A stretch of DNA of 64,000 nt. It comes from Shewanella sp. c952 (GTDB taxonomy: Bacteria > Pseudomonadota > Gammaproteobacteria > Enterobacterales > Shewanellaceae). Positions 9,041 through 18,117 of the stretch are shown here, in pieces (within the stretch, counting starts at the first letter, position 1; every line of letters starts with the position of its first letter). The notes beneath the pieces are model-generated. The model saw nothing but the letters and a program-made list of their open reading frames with translations. It did not search any database and had not been told where the DNA came from. The stretch is taken from NCBI RefSeq assembly GCF_019654975.1, contig NZ_BPEW01000017.1:33787-97786 (forward strand), read 5' to 3'. Position numbers and translations under genes: made by a program.

Positions 9041-10405
9041 ATGGGTTTAACATCCGTTGGTATCGGTTCTGGAATAGACATTAATGGCATTGTATCAGCG
9101 CTCGTGAAAGCTGAAAGTGCACCTAAGGTCGCTAAGTTTGATGCCGATGAAGGTAAGCTTAACGCTGAAATTTCAGCAATGGGTGCACTTAAAAGTGCAT
9201 TAACTGAATTTCAAGATAGCCTTGAAAAACTTACTGACCCCGAGACATTTATTGCCCGTAAAACCAAGCTTTCTGATGGCAATTATATTGGTGCTAGCGC
9301 AGATGAAAATGCGGTGGCAGGTAGTTATAAAATTGAAGTTGAACAGTTAGCCGAGAGTCAAAAACTTGGCTCTGTAGCTGTTACAGATGCTACTGCAGCG
9401 CTTGGAGAGGGCTCGTTAACTTTTGCTGTGGATGGTGAAGAATTCAGTGTGGCAGTTGAAGCGGGTGATAGCCTTGAATCCGTGATGCAAAAAATAAATG
9501 ACGCAGAAGATAACGTTGGCGTGACTGCGACCATAATTAATGGTGATAACGGCCCACAGTTGGTGATGACATCGGATAAAACTGGTACTGACAAACAGAT
9601 AACGGTGACCGCAACCGATACCGATGGCGGAACAGGGATCACGGATACCTTCACAATGACTGAACTGAGTGCAGCTAAAGATGCCGTGCTCTACGTCGAC
9701 GGTCTTAAAGTGACTTCAAACAGTAATAGTGTTGAAAACGTGATAACCGGGGTTAGTTTAACCTTAACTGATGCCGACATGAGTAAAAGCACTACGCTCA
9801 CAGTGTCTTCTGATAGCAGTAAAGTTAAAAGTAGTGTAGAAGGATTTGTTGAGTCTTATAACGCGTTGATGTCGACCATGTCAGAAATGTCTGGTTATGA
9901 TGCTGATACCAAGAAAGCGGGTATTTTGCAGGGCGATTCAATGATCCGCAGTATTCAAAGCCAACTTCGTGGAGTGTTATCTAGTCGCTATGATACTGAA
10001 GATGGTAACACTATGCTGGCCAATATTGGGGTTAAAACTACTCAACAAGGGACGTTAGAAATTGATGGCAAAATTCTCAATAACGCCCTTGAAAACGATA
10101 TGACGCAAATCAAAGATATGTTTAGCACTGAGGATACAGGTCTTGCTGCAAGACTTGATGGTTTAGTGGGAACATATGTCCAAACAGGCGGAACAATAGA
10201 TAGCCGAGATGAAACCTTAGATAATCAGATTACACGTATTACAGACAGTAGAACCTCATTAACTCAGAAAATGGCCTCGTTCGAAGCTAGGCTATTAAAA
10301 CAATTTAACGCGATGGATTTAGTCGTTGCGAAAATGAATGCACAAGCTACTGACTTAACTAAGCGGTTAGCCTCACTGCCAGGTGTGGTTCCACAAAAAA
10401 AATAG
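9041..10405 (+). CDS. fliD: Flagellar filament cap protein FliD (HAP2)
   Basis: 454 aa. Forms the distal cap under which flagellin folds. The N-terminal FliD domain begins LTSVGIGSGIDINGIVSAL and continues with KSALTEFQDSLEKL; the C-terminal FliD domain has VEGFVESYNALMSTMSEM and ends with the coiled helix FEARLLKQFNAMDLVVAKM. The middle carries a flagellin-hook-like insert. The ATG at 9041 follows TGAGG. Followed by a 200-bp gap without an evident gene, then the FliT-like gene and fliS. Confidence 0.95.
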   Translation: MGLTSVGIGSGIDINGIVSALVKAESAPKVAKFDADEGKLNAEISAMGALKSALTEFQDSLEKLTDPETFIARKTKLSDGNYIGASADENAVAGSYKIEVEQLAESQKLGSVAVTDATAALGEGSLTFAVDGEEFSVAVEAGDSLESVMQKINDAEDNVGVTATIINGDNGPQLVMTSDKTGTDKQITVTATDTDGGTGITDTFTMTELSAAKDAVLYVDGLKVTSNSNSVENVITGVSLTLTDADMSKSTTLTVSSDSSKVKSSVEGFVESYNALMSTMSEMSGYDADTKKAGILQGDSMIRSIQSQLRGVLSSRYDTEDGNTMLANIGVKTTQQGTLEIDGKILNNALENDMTQIKDMFSTEDTGLAARLDGLVGTYVQTGGTIDSRDETLDNQITRITDSRTSLTQKMASFEARLLKQFNAMDLVVAKMNAQATDLTKRLASLPGVVPQKK

Positions 10406-10605
10406 CAGTGAGTTAACAGTTATCGGATGATTTAATTGTTGCCATTTATGCAAACCAATAATATGTCTTAACAGAAGTGGCAAAAGCGCACGTGGCCGGT
10501 TGCTTATTAGATGAAAGTGGTTCGCCATACTCAAGAATGTGCCCAAACTCGAATCCAGCATTAAAGCCAGTCGTCATGACGAGAAATGATTGAAGTGAAT
10601 ACCCT

Positions 10606-10959
10606 ATGAATACACCTCTTATCCCCACAACTGATATTGTTGAGCAGCTAGCGACAGTTGATTGTGCAATGACAGACTTGCTCGATAGCCTAGAAAAAAT
10701 TCAATTTGAAGAAGACGAAACTGACACTCTGGTACTTAAATTGCAAGACGTGATTAGTGCGCGTCAAATTTTGATTGGTCAGCTAGTGACCGATAATCAA
10801 TTTGAAGATCGAATCTACCTGCAAGCACAGGCAGATAAGACAACAGAATTTGAACATCGAGCCAAAAAAGTATTAGCTGATCGCGAAGCCTTATTACGCG
10901 GAATACGTAAAGGGAAACGCCAAACTAATTTATATAAAACAATAGATTCAAATAGGTAG
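10606..10959 (+). CDS. FliT-like flagellar chaperone (FlaI position)
   Basis: 117 aa, acidic N-terminal half and a basic, helical C-terminus (KVLADREALLRGIRKGKRQ). No clear motif. In Vibrio and Shewanella the gene between fliD and fliS (flaI) is thought to play the role of FliT, the export chaperone of FliD. The assignment rests on position, size and helical character rather than residues I recognise. The ATG at 10606 has only a weak ribosome-binding site; fliS starts 6 bp after the stop, so the two are likely co-translated. Confidence 0.6.
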   Translation: MNTPLIPTTDIVEQLATVDCAMTDLLDSLEKIQFEEDETDTLVLKLQDVISARQILIGQLVTDNQFEDRIYLQAQADKTTEFEHRAKKVLADREALLRGIRKGKRQTNLYKTIDSNR

Positions 10960-10965
10960 GTATTT

Positions 10966-11367
10966 ATGAGAGGTTCGCTTCAATCATATCGTAAAGTTTC
11001 TCTTGATAGCAGTATTGCTGTTGCATCACCCCATAAAGTGATTCAAATGATGTTCTCTGGTGCCTTGGAGCGTTTAGCACAAGGGCGTTATGCCATTGAA
11101 CAGAATAACCTTGAACTTAAAGGTGTGAGTTTAGGCAAAGCTGTAAGCATTGTTGCTGGACTCAATAGCAGTCTTAACATGGATGCAGAAGGGGATGTAG
11201 CGAGTAATTTGAGTTCACTGTATGACTTTATGCTGCAAAAAATCTCTGATGCAAACATTAATAATGATGTTCAAGCAATTGATGACGCAACAGATATTTT
11301 ACGTGTTATCAAAGAAGCTTGGGATGCTATCCCAACTGAACTTCATGAGTTATCGTCTGAAAGCTAA
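10966..11367 (+). CDS. fliS: Flagellin export chaperone FliS
   Basis: 133 aa. FliS binds the flagellin C-terminus in the cytoplasm and keeps it from polymerising before export. Family features: SYRKVSLDSSIAVASPHKVI at the N-terminus, QMMFSGALERLAQGRYAIE, and the GLNSSLNMDAEGDVASNLSS segment, then YDFMLQKISDANI. The length is typical. The ATG at 10966 has the weak ribosome-binding site TAGGTAGG. A terminator follows directly. Confidence 0.94.
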   Translation: MRGSLQSYRKVSLDSSIAVASPHKVIQMMFSGALERLAQGRYAIEQNNLELKGVSLGKAVSIVAGLNSSLNMDAEGDVASNLSSLYDFMLQKISDANINNDVQAIDDATDILRVIKEAWDAIPTELHELSSES

Positions 11368-11394
11368 TCAGAGTGCCTCTGTTAAAGAGGCTAG

Positions 11395-11423
11395 AAAAGG
11401 AGTGTAAGTGCACTCCTTTTTGG
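11395..11423 (+). terminator. Intrinsic terminator after fliS
   Basis: AAAAGGAGTG (11395-11404) pairs with CACTCCTTTT, followed by T residues. Ends the flaG-fliD-fliS unit and separates it from flrA. Confidence 0.88.
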
Positions 11424-11654
11424 CACCCGTCAAAAACTTGTCATCATAAAATTAGTGGTTGATGAGTTTTTAAGCAAAAACGTTTTGGTTTCTCATAATA
11501 TTCATCAGAGGCTTGCTAATGGCGAGCCGATAATACACTATTCAATCTGGTAGTGAATTTGATAAGATTTCTTTGAGAGAAGCTACTGGCTTGAAATAAG
11601 CAACCAACACTAATAATTAATGCGCTGATACATATAAGCCTAACGGCCTTCGGA

Positions 11655-13088
11655 ATGATGCAAACAGATCAACGAATTCTACTTGTCGGTAACCAGTCAG
11701 AGCGAATTAATCGCTTGTCTTGTGTATTTGAATTTTTAGGTGAGCAAGTCGAGTTGATCGGTTTCGATAAACTTGAATTGCATACTAAGCAAACGCGTTT
11801 TCGTGCGATTGTTTTACCTGCTGAAAATCAATCTAAAGAACTTATCCAGTCTTTGGCTGGAGCGCTTCCATGGCAGCCATTTTTGCTGTTAGGAGAAGTT
11901 GCAGACCTTAAAGCGTCTAATATTCTTGGCTGTATCGAAGAACCACTTAATTATCCGCAACTCACTGAGTTGCTTCACTTCTGCCAGGTTTATGGCCAAG
12001 TGAAGCGAGCAGATGTGCCTACGAGTGCCAATCAAACGAAACTGTTTCGCAGTCTTGTGGGGCGCAGTGAGGGCGTAGCCAACGTGCGTCACCTCATTAG
12101 CCAGGTTGCCAGCTCCGATGCCACAGTGCTAGTACTGGGTCAATCAGGCACTGGCAAGGAAGTTGTTGCCCGTAATATCCACTATATTTCAGAGCGTCGT
12201 GACGGCCCGTTTATTCCGGTTAACTGTGGTGCAATTCCGCCAGAGTTACTTGAGAGTGAACTATTTGGCCATGAAAAAGGCTCTTTCACTGGCGCGATTA
12301 GTGCCCGTAAAGGTCGCTTCGAACTCGCTGAAAAAGGCACGCTGTTTCTTGATGAAATTGGTGATATGCCACTGCAAATGCAGGTTAAGCTTTTGCGCGT
12401 GCTACAAGAGCGTATGTTTGAACGTGTAGGTGGTAGCAAATCTATTGCTGCAGACGTTCGCGTGGTTGCAGCAACCCATCGCAATCTTGAAAACATGATC
12501 GAAGAGGGCGAATTTAGAGAAGACCTCTACTACCGTCTGAACGTATTCCCAATTGAAATGCCTGCTTTGTGTGAACGCAAAGAAGATATTCCATTGCTGC
12601 TGCAAGAACTTGTTAGCCGTGTCTATAACGAAGGGCGTGGACGTGTTCGCTTTACTCAAAGAGCGATAGAGTCGCTTAAAGAGCATGCTTGGTCTGGTAA
12701 TGTTCGGGAGTTATCTAATCTAGTCGAACGTTTAACGATTTTGTATCCAGGTGGCTTGGTAGATGTTAACGATTTACCGATTAAATATCGCCATATTGAT
12801 GTACCTGAATATTGCGTTGAGATCAGTGAAGAGCAATTAGAGCGTGATGCACTAGCTTCTATCTTTAATGATGAAGAACCGATTGATATCCCTGAGTCTC
12901 GCTTCCCGAGTGAACTACCACCTGAAGGTGTTAATTTAAAAGATCTGCTCGCAGAACTTGAAATTGACATGATTAGGCAAGCATTAGACCAGCAAGACAG
13001 CGTTGTTGCTCGTGCTGCTGAAATGCTCGGTATACGCCGTACTACTTTGGTTGAGAAGATGCGTAAGTATGGTTTAGGAAAAGATTAA
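11655..13088 (+). CDS. flrA: Sigma-54-dependent master flagellar regulator FlrA (FleQ family)
   Basis: 477 aa. Top activator of the polar flagellar cascade; acts with RpoN to switch on flrBC and early flagellar genes. The N-terminal FleQ-type receiver-like domain (about 1-115) lacks a phosphorylation pocket. The AAA+ domain has Walker A GQSGTGKE (162-169), a GSFTGA loop (209-214) where most family members have GAFTGA, and Walker B GTLFLDEIGD (228-237). The C-terminal Fis-type helix-turn-helix is near 450-473 (AAEMLGIRRTTLVEKM). Two ATGs overlap (11655, 11658), with only CGG as a poor ribosome-binding site. Monocistronic between two terminators. Confidence 0.94.
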   Translation: MMQTDQRILLVGNQSERINRLSCVFEFLGEQVELIGFDKLELHTKQTRFRAIVLPAENQSKELIQSLAGALPWQPFLLLGEVADLKASNILGCIEEPLNYPQLTELLHFCQVYGQVKRADVPTSANQTKLFRSLVGRSEGVANVRHLISQVASSDATVLVLGQSGTGKEVVARNIHYISERRDGPFIPVNCGAIPPELLESELFGHEKGSFTGAISARKGRFELAEKGTLFLDEIGDMPLQMQVKLLRVLQERMFERVGGSKSIAADVRVVAATHRNLENMIEEGEFREDLYYRLNVFPIEMPALCERKEDIPLLLQELVSRVYNEGRGRVRFTQRAIESLKEHAWSGNVRELSNLVERLTILYPGGLVDVNDLPIKYRHIDVPEYCVEISEEQLERDALASIFNDEEPIDIPESRFPSELPPEGVNLKDLLAELEIDMIRQALDQQDSVVARAAEMLGIRRTTLVEKMRKYGLGKD

Positions 13089-13113
13089 TTTTAAACTAAT
13101 CGATACTTTATAG

Positions 13114-13149
13114 AAGCTGCTACACCTTAGGTGTTGCAGCTTTTTTTGT
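13114..13149 (+). terminator. Intrinsic terminator after flrA
   Basis: GAAGCTGCTACACC / GGTGTTGCAGCTT with a TTA loop, followed by TTTTTTT. Separates flrA from flrBC. Confidence 0.92.
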
Positions 13150-13262
13150 TTTAAAGTTCGAACGGTTCAAGCTCAAACGATACTAAGCAGAAAAGGCTCG
13201 AGTATTGAATTTTAAAACGCGCTCGATTTTGTTGTTCTAGATTTCCTGTCTTTCCTGCTTAT

Positions 13263-13278
13263 TGGCACAAAACCTGCT
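13263..13278 (+). promoter_or_regulatory. Sigma-54 promoter of flrBC
   Basis: TGGCACAAAACCTGCT: GG (13264-13265), ten bases, GC (13276-13277). Start expected near 13289, 27 bp before the flrB ATG. Fits the known activation of flrBC by FlrA with RpoN. Confidence 0.85.
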
Positions 13279-13315
13279 TTAACTCCGCTATATACAGTTT
13301 TTTGACGGAGTCTTT

Positions 13316-14395
13316 ATGTCCGCAGTTCCCCAGCCAAATTTTGATCCGCTTACTAGCAATCGCCCGCAACTGGTCGATGTTCAGCAAGCCGCTAATATGT
13401 CCAATCGTATGGAGCATATTCTGCAGGCGATGCCGTCAGGTGTGGTGATCATTAATGGCGACGGAATTGTGACAGATGCGAATCCAGTTGCAATTGAACT
13501 GCTTGGTGGACCGTTAGAGGGACTGCGCTGGTTTAAAGTGATCAACCAAGCTTTCTCACCGAAAGATGATGATGGCCATGAAGTGTCACTGCGTAATGGT
13601 CGGCGGGTAAAGCTTGCGATAACGCCGCTAACGCCTGAGCCTGGTCAGCTGATTGTATTAACCGATCTGACAGAGACTCGTTTACTGCAAAAAAACTTGT
13701 CTCATCTGCAGCGGTTATCAGCATTAGGCAAAATGGTGGCAACACTTGCTCACCAAGTCCGTACGCCTCTGAGCGCCGCATTATTGTATGCATCAAACCT
13801 TGCAAGCCCGAAGATTTCAGATAGCGCCAGACAACGTTTTCAAGGCAAGTTAGTTGATAGGCTTAATGAGCTCGAACACCAAGTTAATGACATGCTGTTG
13901 ATGGCAAAAGGCCGTCAACAGGAGTTAGACGTCATCGTCAGTATCGAAGAGGTTATCGACAGTGTGTTGAATAACTGTCTGCCAATCGCAGCTCAAAAAG
14001 GCTGTCAGCTCGAATTTATTAACCATGCCACTCAGCCTATACGTGCCAATGATTCAGCTTTAAGTTCGGCCATCAACAACTTGGTCGTTAACAGTATCGA
14101 GGCGGGCGCAACAACAATTACTATAAAGACCTACGACACCGAAACCGCGTTGCATGTTGATGTGATTGATAACGGCAAGGGATTAGATAGCGACATGCAG
14201 CAACAAGTGCTTGAACCTTTCTTTACTACTAAAGCGCAGGGAACGGGGCTCGGATTAGCGGTTGTGCAGTCAGTGGTTAATAACCATGGCGGCATGATGC
14301 AGTTTAGCTGCCATGTTGGTAAAGGCTGCACCGCTGCGCTTAAATTCCCACTGGCGAAACCACAAGTTATCACTGATACAGTGGTTGGAGCGTAG
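13316..14395 (+). CDS. flrB: Flagellar sensor histidine kinase FlrB
   Basis: 359 aa, soluble (no membrane segment seen). Phosphorylates FlrC. Small PAS domain at about 31-125 (GVVIINGDGIVTDANPVAIE), HisKA with LAHQVRTPLSAAL placing the phospho-acceptor at H146, then HATPase with N-box NNLVVNSIEAG, G1 DNGKGLD and G2 GTGLGLAVV. ATG 13316 follows GACGGAG. flrC starts 3 bp after the stop, so the kinase and its response regulator form one operon from the sigma-54 site at 13263. Confidence 0.94.
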   Translation: MSAVPQPNFDPLTSNRPQLVDVQQAANMSNRMEHILQAMPSGVVIINGDGIVTDANPVAIELLGGPLEGLRWFKVINQAFSPKDDDGHEVSLRNGRRVKLAITPLTPEPGQLIVLTDLTETRLLQKNLSHLQRLSALGKMVATLAHQVRTPLSAALLYASNLASPKISDSARQRFQGKLVDRLNELEHQVNDMLLMAKGRQQELDVIVSIEEVIDSVLNNCLPIAAQKGCQLEFINHATQPIRANDSALSSAINNLVVNSIEAGATTITIKTYDTETALHVDVIDNGKGLDSDMQQQVLEPFFTTKAQGTGLGLAVVQSVVNNHGGMMQFSCHVGKGCTAALKFPLAKPQVITDTVVGA

Positions 14396-14398
14396 AGC

Positions 14399-15754
14399 AT
14401 GTCTGAAGGAAGATTACTGTTAGTTGAAGATGATGCCTCATTAAGAGAGGCATTGTTAGATACCTTAATGTTGGCACAATATGATTGCGTTGATGTCGAG
14501 TCGGCTGAAGCGGGTATTTTAGCGCTTAAAAATGACCGCTTTGACATGGTGATAAGCGATGTCCAAATGGAGGGGATTGGTGGCCTTGGGCTACTCAATT
14601 ACCTGCAGCAGCACCATCCTAAAGTACCAATGTTATTGATGACGGCTTACGCGACCATCGATAACGCCGTCAATGCTATGAAATTGGGCGCTGTAGATTA
14701 TTTAGCTAAACCATTTTCGCCAGAAGTACTGCTTAATCAAGTATCGCGTTATCTACCTGCAAAATCTATTGAAGGCAGTCCTGTGGTTGCCGATGAAAAG
14801 AGCCTAGCACTGTTATCTTTAGCGCAGCGAGTTGCGGTATCTGATGCGTCGGTGATGATCATGGGACCAAGTGGTAGTGGTAAAGAGGTATTAGCGCGCT
14901 ATATACACCAACACAGCCAGCGTGCGACAGAGCCATTTGTAGCAATTAACTGTGCGGCAATTCCAGAAAATATGCTGGAAGCGACTTTGTTTGGCTACGA
15001 GAAAGGGGCGTTTACTGGCGCATATCAAGCTTGCCCCGGAAAGTTTGAGCAAGCACAAGGCGGTACGTTACTGCTGGATGAAATTTCTGAGATGGAAGTG
15101 GGTCTGCAAGCTAAGTTATTGCGCGTGCTTCAAGAGCGTGAAGTTGAGCGTTTAGGCGGGCGAAAAACCATTAAATTGAATGTGCGGGTACTAGCAACCT
15201 CTAACCGAGATCTAAAAGCGTTGGCTGAGGCTGGCGAATTTAGAGAAGATCTTTACTATCGAATTAATGTCTTTCCGCTCACATGGCCTGCACTGAATCA
15301 GCGTCCAGCTGATATTTTACCTTTGGCAAGACACTTAATTAGTCGCCATGCAACGGCGATGAACAAAACGGAAGTCCCTGAATTGGCAGAATGTGCCTCA
15401 CGCCGACTATTGACACACCGCTGGCCTGGTAACGTACGAGAACTTGATAATGTCGTGCAGCGAGCGCTTATTTTGAGTGTAGGGAATGCAATCACCATTG
15501 CTGACATTATTATCGATTCTTGCGATATCTCCTTAACTGCGGAGGTTAACTCGGTAGAAGAGGAGACTAAGAGCAATGAGCTTGACGGCTTAGGAAATGA
15601 ACTTAAAGCGCAAGAACATGTGATCATTTTAGAGACTCTGAGCCAGTGCAACGGCAGTCGTAAAGAGGTTGCTGAAAAACTGGGGATCAGCGCGCGTACT
15701 TTACGCTATAAAATGGCAAAAATGCGTGACTCTGGGATTGAAATTCCGGCTTAA
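14399..15754 (+). CDS. flrC: Sigma-54-dependent flagellar response regulator FlrC
   Basis: 451 aa. When phosphorylated by FlrB it activates RpoN-dependent middle and late flagellar genes. Receiver domain 1-120 with acidic pair E10/D11, phospho-site D54 (ISDVQMEG) and K104 (YLAKPF); AAA+ domain with Walker A GPSGSGKE (156-163) and an intact GAFTGA (203-208); C-terminal Fis-type helix-turn-helix (RKEVAEKLGISARTLRYKM). In this window FlrC has the standard GAFTGA loop while FlrA has GSFTGA. The following fliE promoter is a likely target. Confidence 0.95.
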   Translation: MSEGRLLLVEDDASLREALLDTLMLAQYDCVDVESAEAGILALKNDRFDMVISDVQMEGIGGLGLLNYLQQHHPKVPMLLMTAYATIDNAVNAMKLGAVDYLAKPFSPEVLLNQVSRYLPAKSIEGSPVVADEKSLALLSLAQRVAVSDASVMIMGPSGSGKEVLARYIHQHSQRATEPFVAINCAAIPENMLEATLFGYEKGAFTGAYQACPGKFEQAQGGTLLLDEISEMEVGLQAKLLRVLQEREVERLGGRKTIKLNVRVLATSNRDLKALAEAGEFREDLYYRINVFPLTWPALNQRPADILPLARHLISRHATAMNKTEVPELAECASRRLLTHRWPGNVRELDNVVQRALILSVGNAITIADIIIDSCDISLTAEVNSVEEETKSNELDGLGNELKAQEHVIILETLSQCNGSRKEVAEKLGISARTLRYKMAKMRDSGIEIPA

Positions 15755-15984
15755 GCGCTGACAAGGACGCATTGGCTAGCTAATACGCAGTCTGCTATTT
15801 GAGTGTTCTCAGTCTTGTTAGCAAAGAGCAGTAACAGTAAAAGTGTCAGATTTTTACTGTTGCTTTCTCCATAATGAGTCGCTGCTGTAAACGTAGGTCG
15901 GCATTTATGCCGTCGCTTTGCTTTGCCGTTATGGCCTGAAGCTAAATCCACTACTTCAAACCTTATTAATACCTTTCTATAAAC

Positions 15985-16000
15985 TGGCACGATTTCTGCT
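15985..16000 (+). promoter_or_regulatory. Sigma-54 promoter of the fliE operon
   Basis: TGGCACGATTTCTGCT: GG (15986-15987), ten bases, GC (15998-15999), with the full TGGCACG -24 motif. This is the best sigma-54 match of the window. Start expected near 16011, 42 bp before fliE. It probably drives fliEFGHIJ. The rest of the 298-bp flrC-fliE gap shows no gene. Confidence 0.9.
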
Positions 16001-16052
16001 TTATCTAGTTCAATTAAGATTTTCGTCAAGAAAACGACATTGGGAGATAGTT

Positions 16053-16385
16053 ATGCAAATCGGCGCTAATTCTTTACTGCAAGAGATGCAGTCACTTAAC
16101 GGTCAAATCGGTACTCAAGGCACTCAAACAAGTGTTGCCCGCCAAGTGAACAACACTTCAGGCGCTGATTTTGGTCAACTTCTCTCTCAAGCTGTTGGAA
16201 ATGTGAGCGAACTTCAGTCAAATGCATCTAATTTGGCCACTCGCCTTGATATGGGCGATACCACAGTGACATTATCTGATACGGTTATCGCGCGTGAAAA
16301 ATCGAGCGTTGCTTTTGAAGCAACCGTGCAAGTAAGAAATAAGCTCGTAGAAGCTTATAAAGACATTATGAGTATGCCTGTTTAG
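16053..16385 (+). CDS. fliE: Flagellar hook-basal body protein FliE
   Basis: 110 aa. Links the MS-ring to the rod. The C-terminal two-thirds has the family signature (DFGQLLSQAVGNVSELQSNA, then SSVAFEATVQVRNKLVEAYK and DIMSMPV). The frame is open upstream to 15918, but that part overlaps the sigma-54 promoter, and ATG 16053 has the good ribosome-binding site TGGGAG 6 bp away; it also gives the usual FliE length. First gene of the fliEFGHIJ operon. Confidence 0.95.
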   Translation: MQIGANSLLQEMQSLNGQIGTQGTQTSVARQVNNTSGADFGQLLSQAVGNVSELQSNASNLATRLDMGDTTVTLSDTVIAREKSSVAFEATVQVRNKLVEAYKDIMSMPV

Positions 16386-16407
16386 GCCCTAACAGCAGGT
16401 AGCAATT

Positions 16408-18117
16408 GTGAGTACAGAAATGGTCGTAGGTACAGGTTCAAACGTCGCTGTCGGTGGGCAGTCTGGTGGTGTTCAAGAAGAACATAAGCCAGGTGTGATG
16501 GGATCGATTGGCAATATCGACATGTTACGTCAAGTGACCATGATATTAGCCTTGGCTATCTGCTTAGCATTAGCTGTTTTTGTGATGATTTGGGCACAAG
16601 AGCCTGAATATCGTCCGTTGGGGCAAATGAGTACGCAAGAGATGGTTCAAGTACTCGACGAACTCGATAAAAATAAAATTAAATACCAGATCCAAGGTGA
16701 TGTGGTAAAAGTGCCTGAAGATAAATATCAAGATGTAAAAATGATGCTAAGCCGTGCTGGTTTAGATCAAGCCGCTGCCAATGATGACTACTTAAGTAAA
16801 GACAGTGGTTTTGGCGTCAGCCAGCGTATGGAGCAAGCCCGCCTTAAACACAGCCAGGAACAGAACCTTGCTCGTGCTATTGAAGAGCTTAAAAGTGTTA
16901 GCCGCGCCAAAGTTATCTTAGCGCTGCCAAAAGAGAATGTTTTTGCTCGTAATCGCTCTAAGCCAAGCGCAACAGTAGTTGTTAATACTCGCCGTGGTGG
17001 CCTAGGCCAAGAAGAGGTCGATTCGATAGTCGATATCGTCGCATCCGCGGTTCATAATCTAGAGCCAAATAAAGTCACCGTCACTGATTCAAATGGTCGC
17101 CTATTGAATTCAGGTAGCCAAGATGGCGTGTCAGCCATTGCGCGACGTGAACTGGAAATCGTTCAACAAAAAGAGTCTGAATACCGTAACAAGGTAGAGT
17201 CAATTTTGATGCCGATTCTAGGGCCAGAAAACTTTACCTCGCAAGTTGACGTTAGCATGGACTTTACAGCCGTAGAGCAAACCGCTAAGCGTTATAACCC
17301 CGACTTACCGGCACTGCGCAGTGAGATGGTCGTTGAGAACAACTCTAATGGCGGTGCCACTGGCGGGATCCCTGGGGCACTGTCTAATCAGCCTCCGATG
17401 AATTCTGATATTCCACAAGAGGTGGGTACAGAAACAACGTCTGTTAGCAATGGTAGCAGCCACAAAGAAGCCACGCGAAACTTTGAGCTTGATACCACTA
17501 TCAGTCACACGCGCCAACAAATCGGCACATTAAGGCGTGTTAGTGTCTCTGTTGCGGTCGATTTTAAAAATGCGCCTGCTGCTGAAGATGGTAGCGTCAC
17601 GCGGGTCCCTCGCACTGAGCAAGAGTTGGCAAACATTCGTCGTTTACTCGAAGGTGCCGTTGGTTTTAACACTCAACGCGGTGACATGATTGAAGTTGTC
17701 ACAGTACCGTTTATGGATCAGTTAATAGAAGACGCGCCAGCACCAGAAATGTGGGAACAACCTTGGTTTTGGCGTGCAGTAAAATTAGGCTTAGGTACCT
17801 TAGTCGCACTAGCGATAGTAATGTTTATCATCAGCCCAATGCTAAAGCGTATTGTCTATCCAGATAGCGCTAAACTGCCAGAAGAGCCAAAGATGGGTGA
17901 TGAACTGGCTGAGATAGAAGACCAATATGCTGCTGATACATTAGGCATGTTAGAGCGCCCAGAAGCTGAATACAGCTATGCTGATGACGGCTCGATTCTA
18001 ATTCCTGACTTGCATAAAGACGATGACATGATTAAAGCCATCCGCGCGATTGTCGCGAATGAACCTGAACTATCGACTCAAGTCGTGAAAAATTGGTTAA
18101 TTGAAGATGACAAATAA
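16408..18117 (+). CDS. fliF: Flagellar MS-ring protein FliF
   Basis: 569 aa. Integral membrane ring on which the basal body and export gate are built. Two membrane helices, at about 40-65 (MILALAICLALAVFVMIWA) and about 455-478 (LGLGTLVALAIVMFIISPML), flank the YscJ-like ring-building domains. The C-terminal cytoplasmic tail (AIRAIVANEPELSTQVVKNW) is the FliG-binding part. GTG 16408 is taken as the start (in-frame ATG at 16420 is an alternative). The stop overlaps the fliG start by 11 nt. Confidence 0.95.
   Translation: MSTEMVVGTGSNVAVGGQSGGVQEEHKPGVMGSIGNIDMLRQVTMILALAICLALAVFVMIWAQEPEYRPLGQMSTQEMVQVLDELDKNKIKYQIQGDVVKVPEDKYQDVKMMLSRAGLDQAAANDDYLSKDSGFGVSQRMEQARLKHSQEQNLARAIEELKSVSRAKVILALPKENVFARNRSKPSATVVVNTRRGGLGQEEVDSIVDIVASAVHNLEPNKVTVTDSNGRLLNSGSQDGVSAIARRELEIVQQKESEYRNKVESILMPILGPENFTSQVDVSMDFTAVEQTAKRYNPDLPALRSEMVVENNSNGGATGGIPGALSNQPPMNSDIPQEVGTETTSVSNGSSHKEATRNFELDTTISHTRQQIGTLRRVSVSVAVDFKNAPAAEDGSVTRVPRTEQELANIRRLLEGAVGFNTQRGDMIEVVTVPFMDQLIEDAPAPEMWEQPWFWRAVKLGLGTLVALAIVMFIISPMLKRIVYPDSAKLPEEPKMGDELAEIEDQYAADTLGMLERPEAEYSYADDGSILIPDLHKDDDMIKAIRAIVANEPELSTQVVKNWLIEDDK

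Noticed and set aside
11587..11602. Sigma-54-like site TGGCTTGAAATAAGCA before flrA
   Set aside because: The GG-N10-GC spacing is right, but both the -24 (TGGCTT) and -12 (TAAGC) flanks are poor, and flrA homologues are known as RpoN-independent top regulators.
15918..16052. N-terminal extension of FliE by 45 residues
   Set aside because: It would cover the sigma-54 promoter and has no FliE features; ATG 16053 has a good ribosome-binding site.
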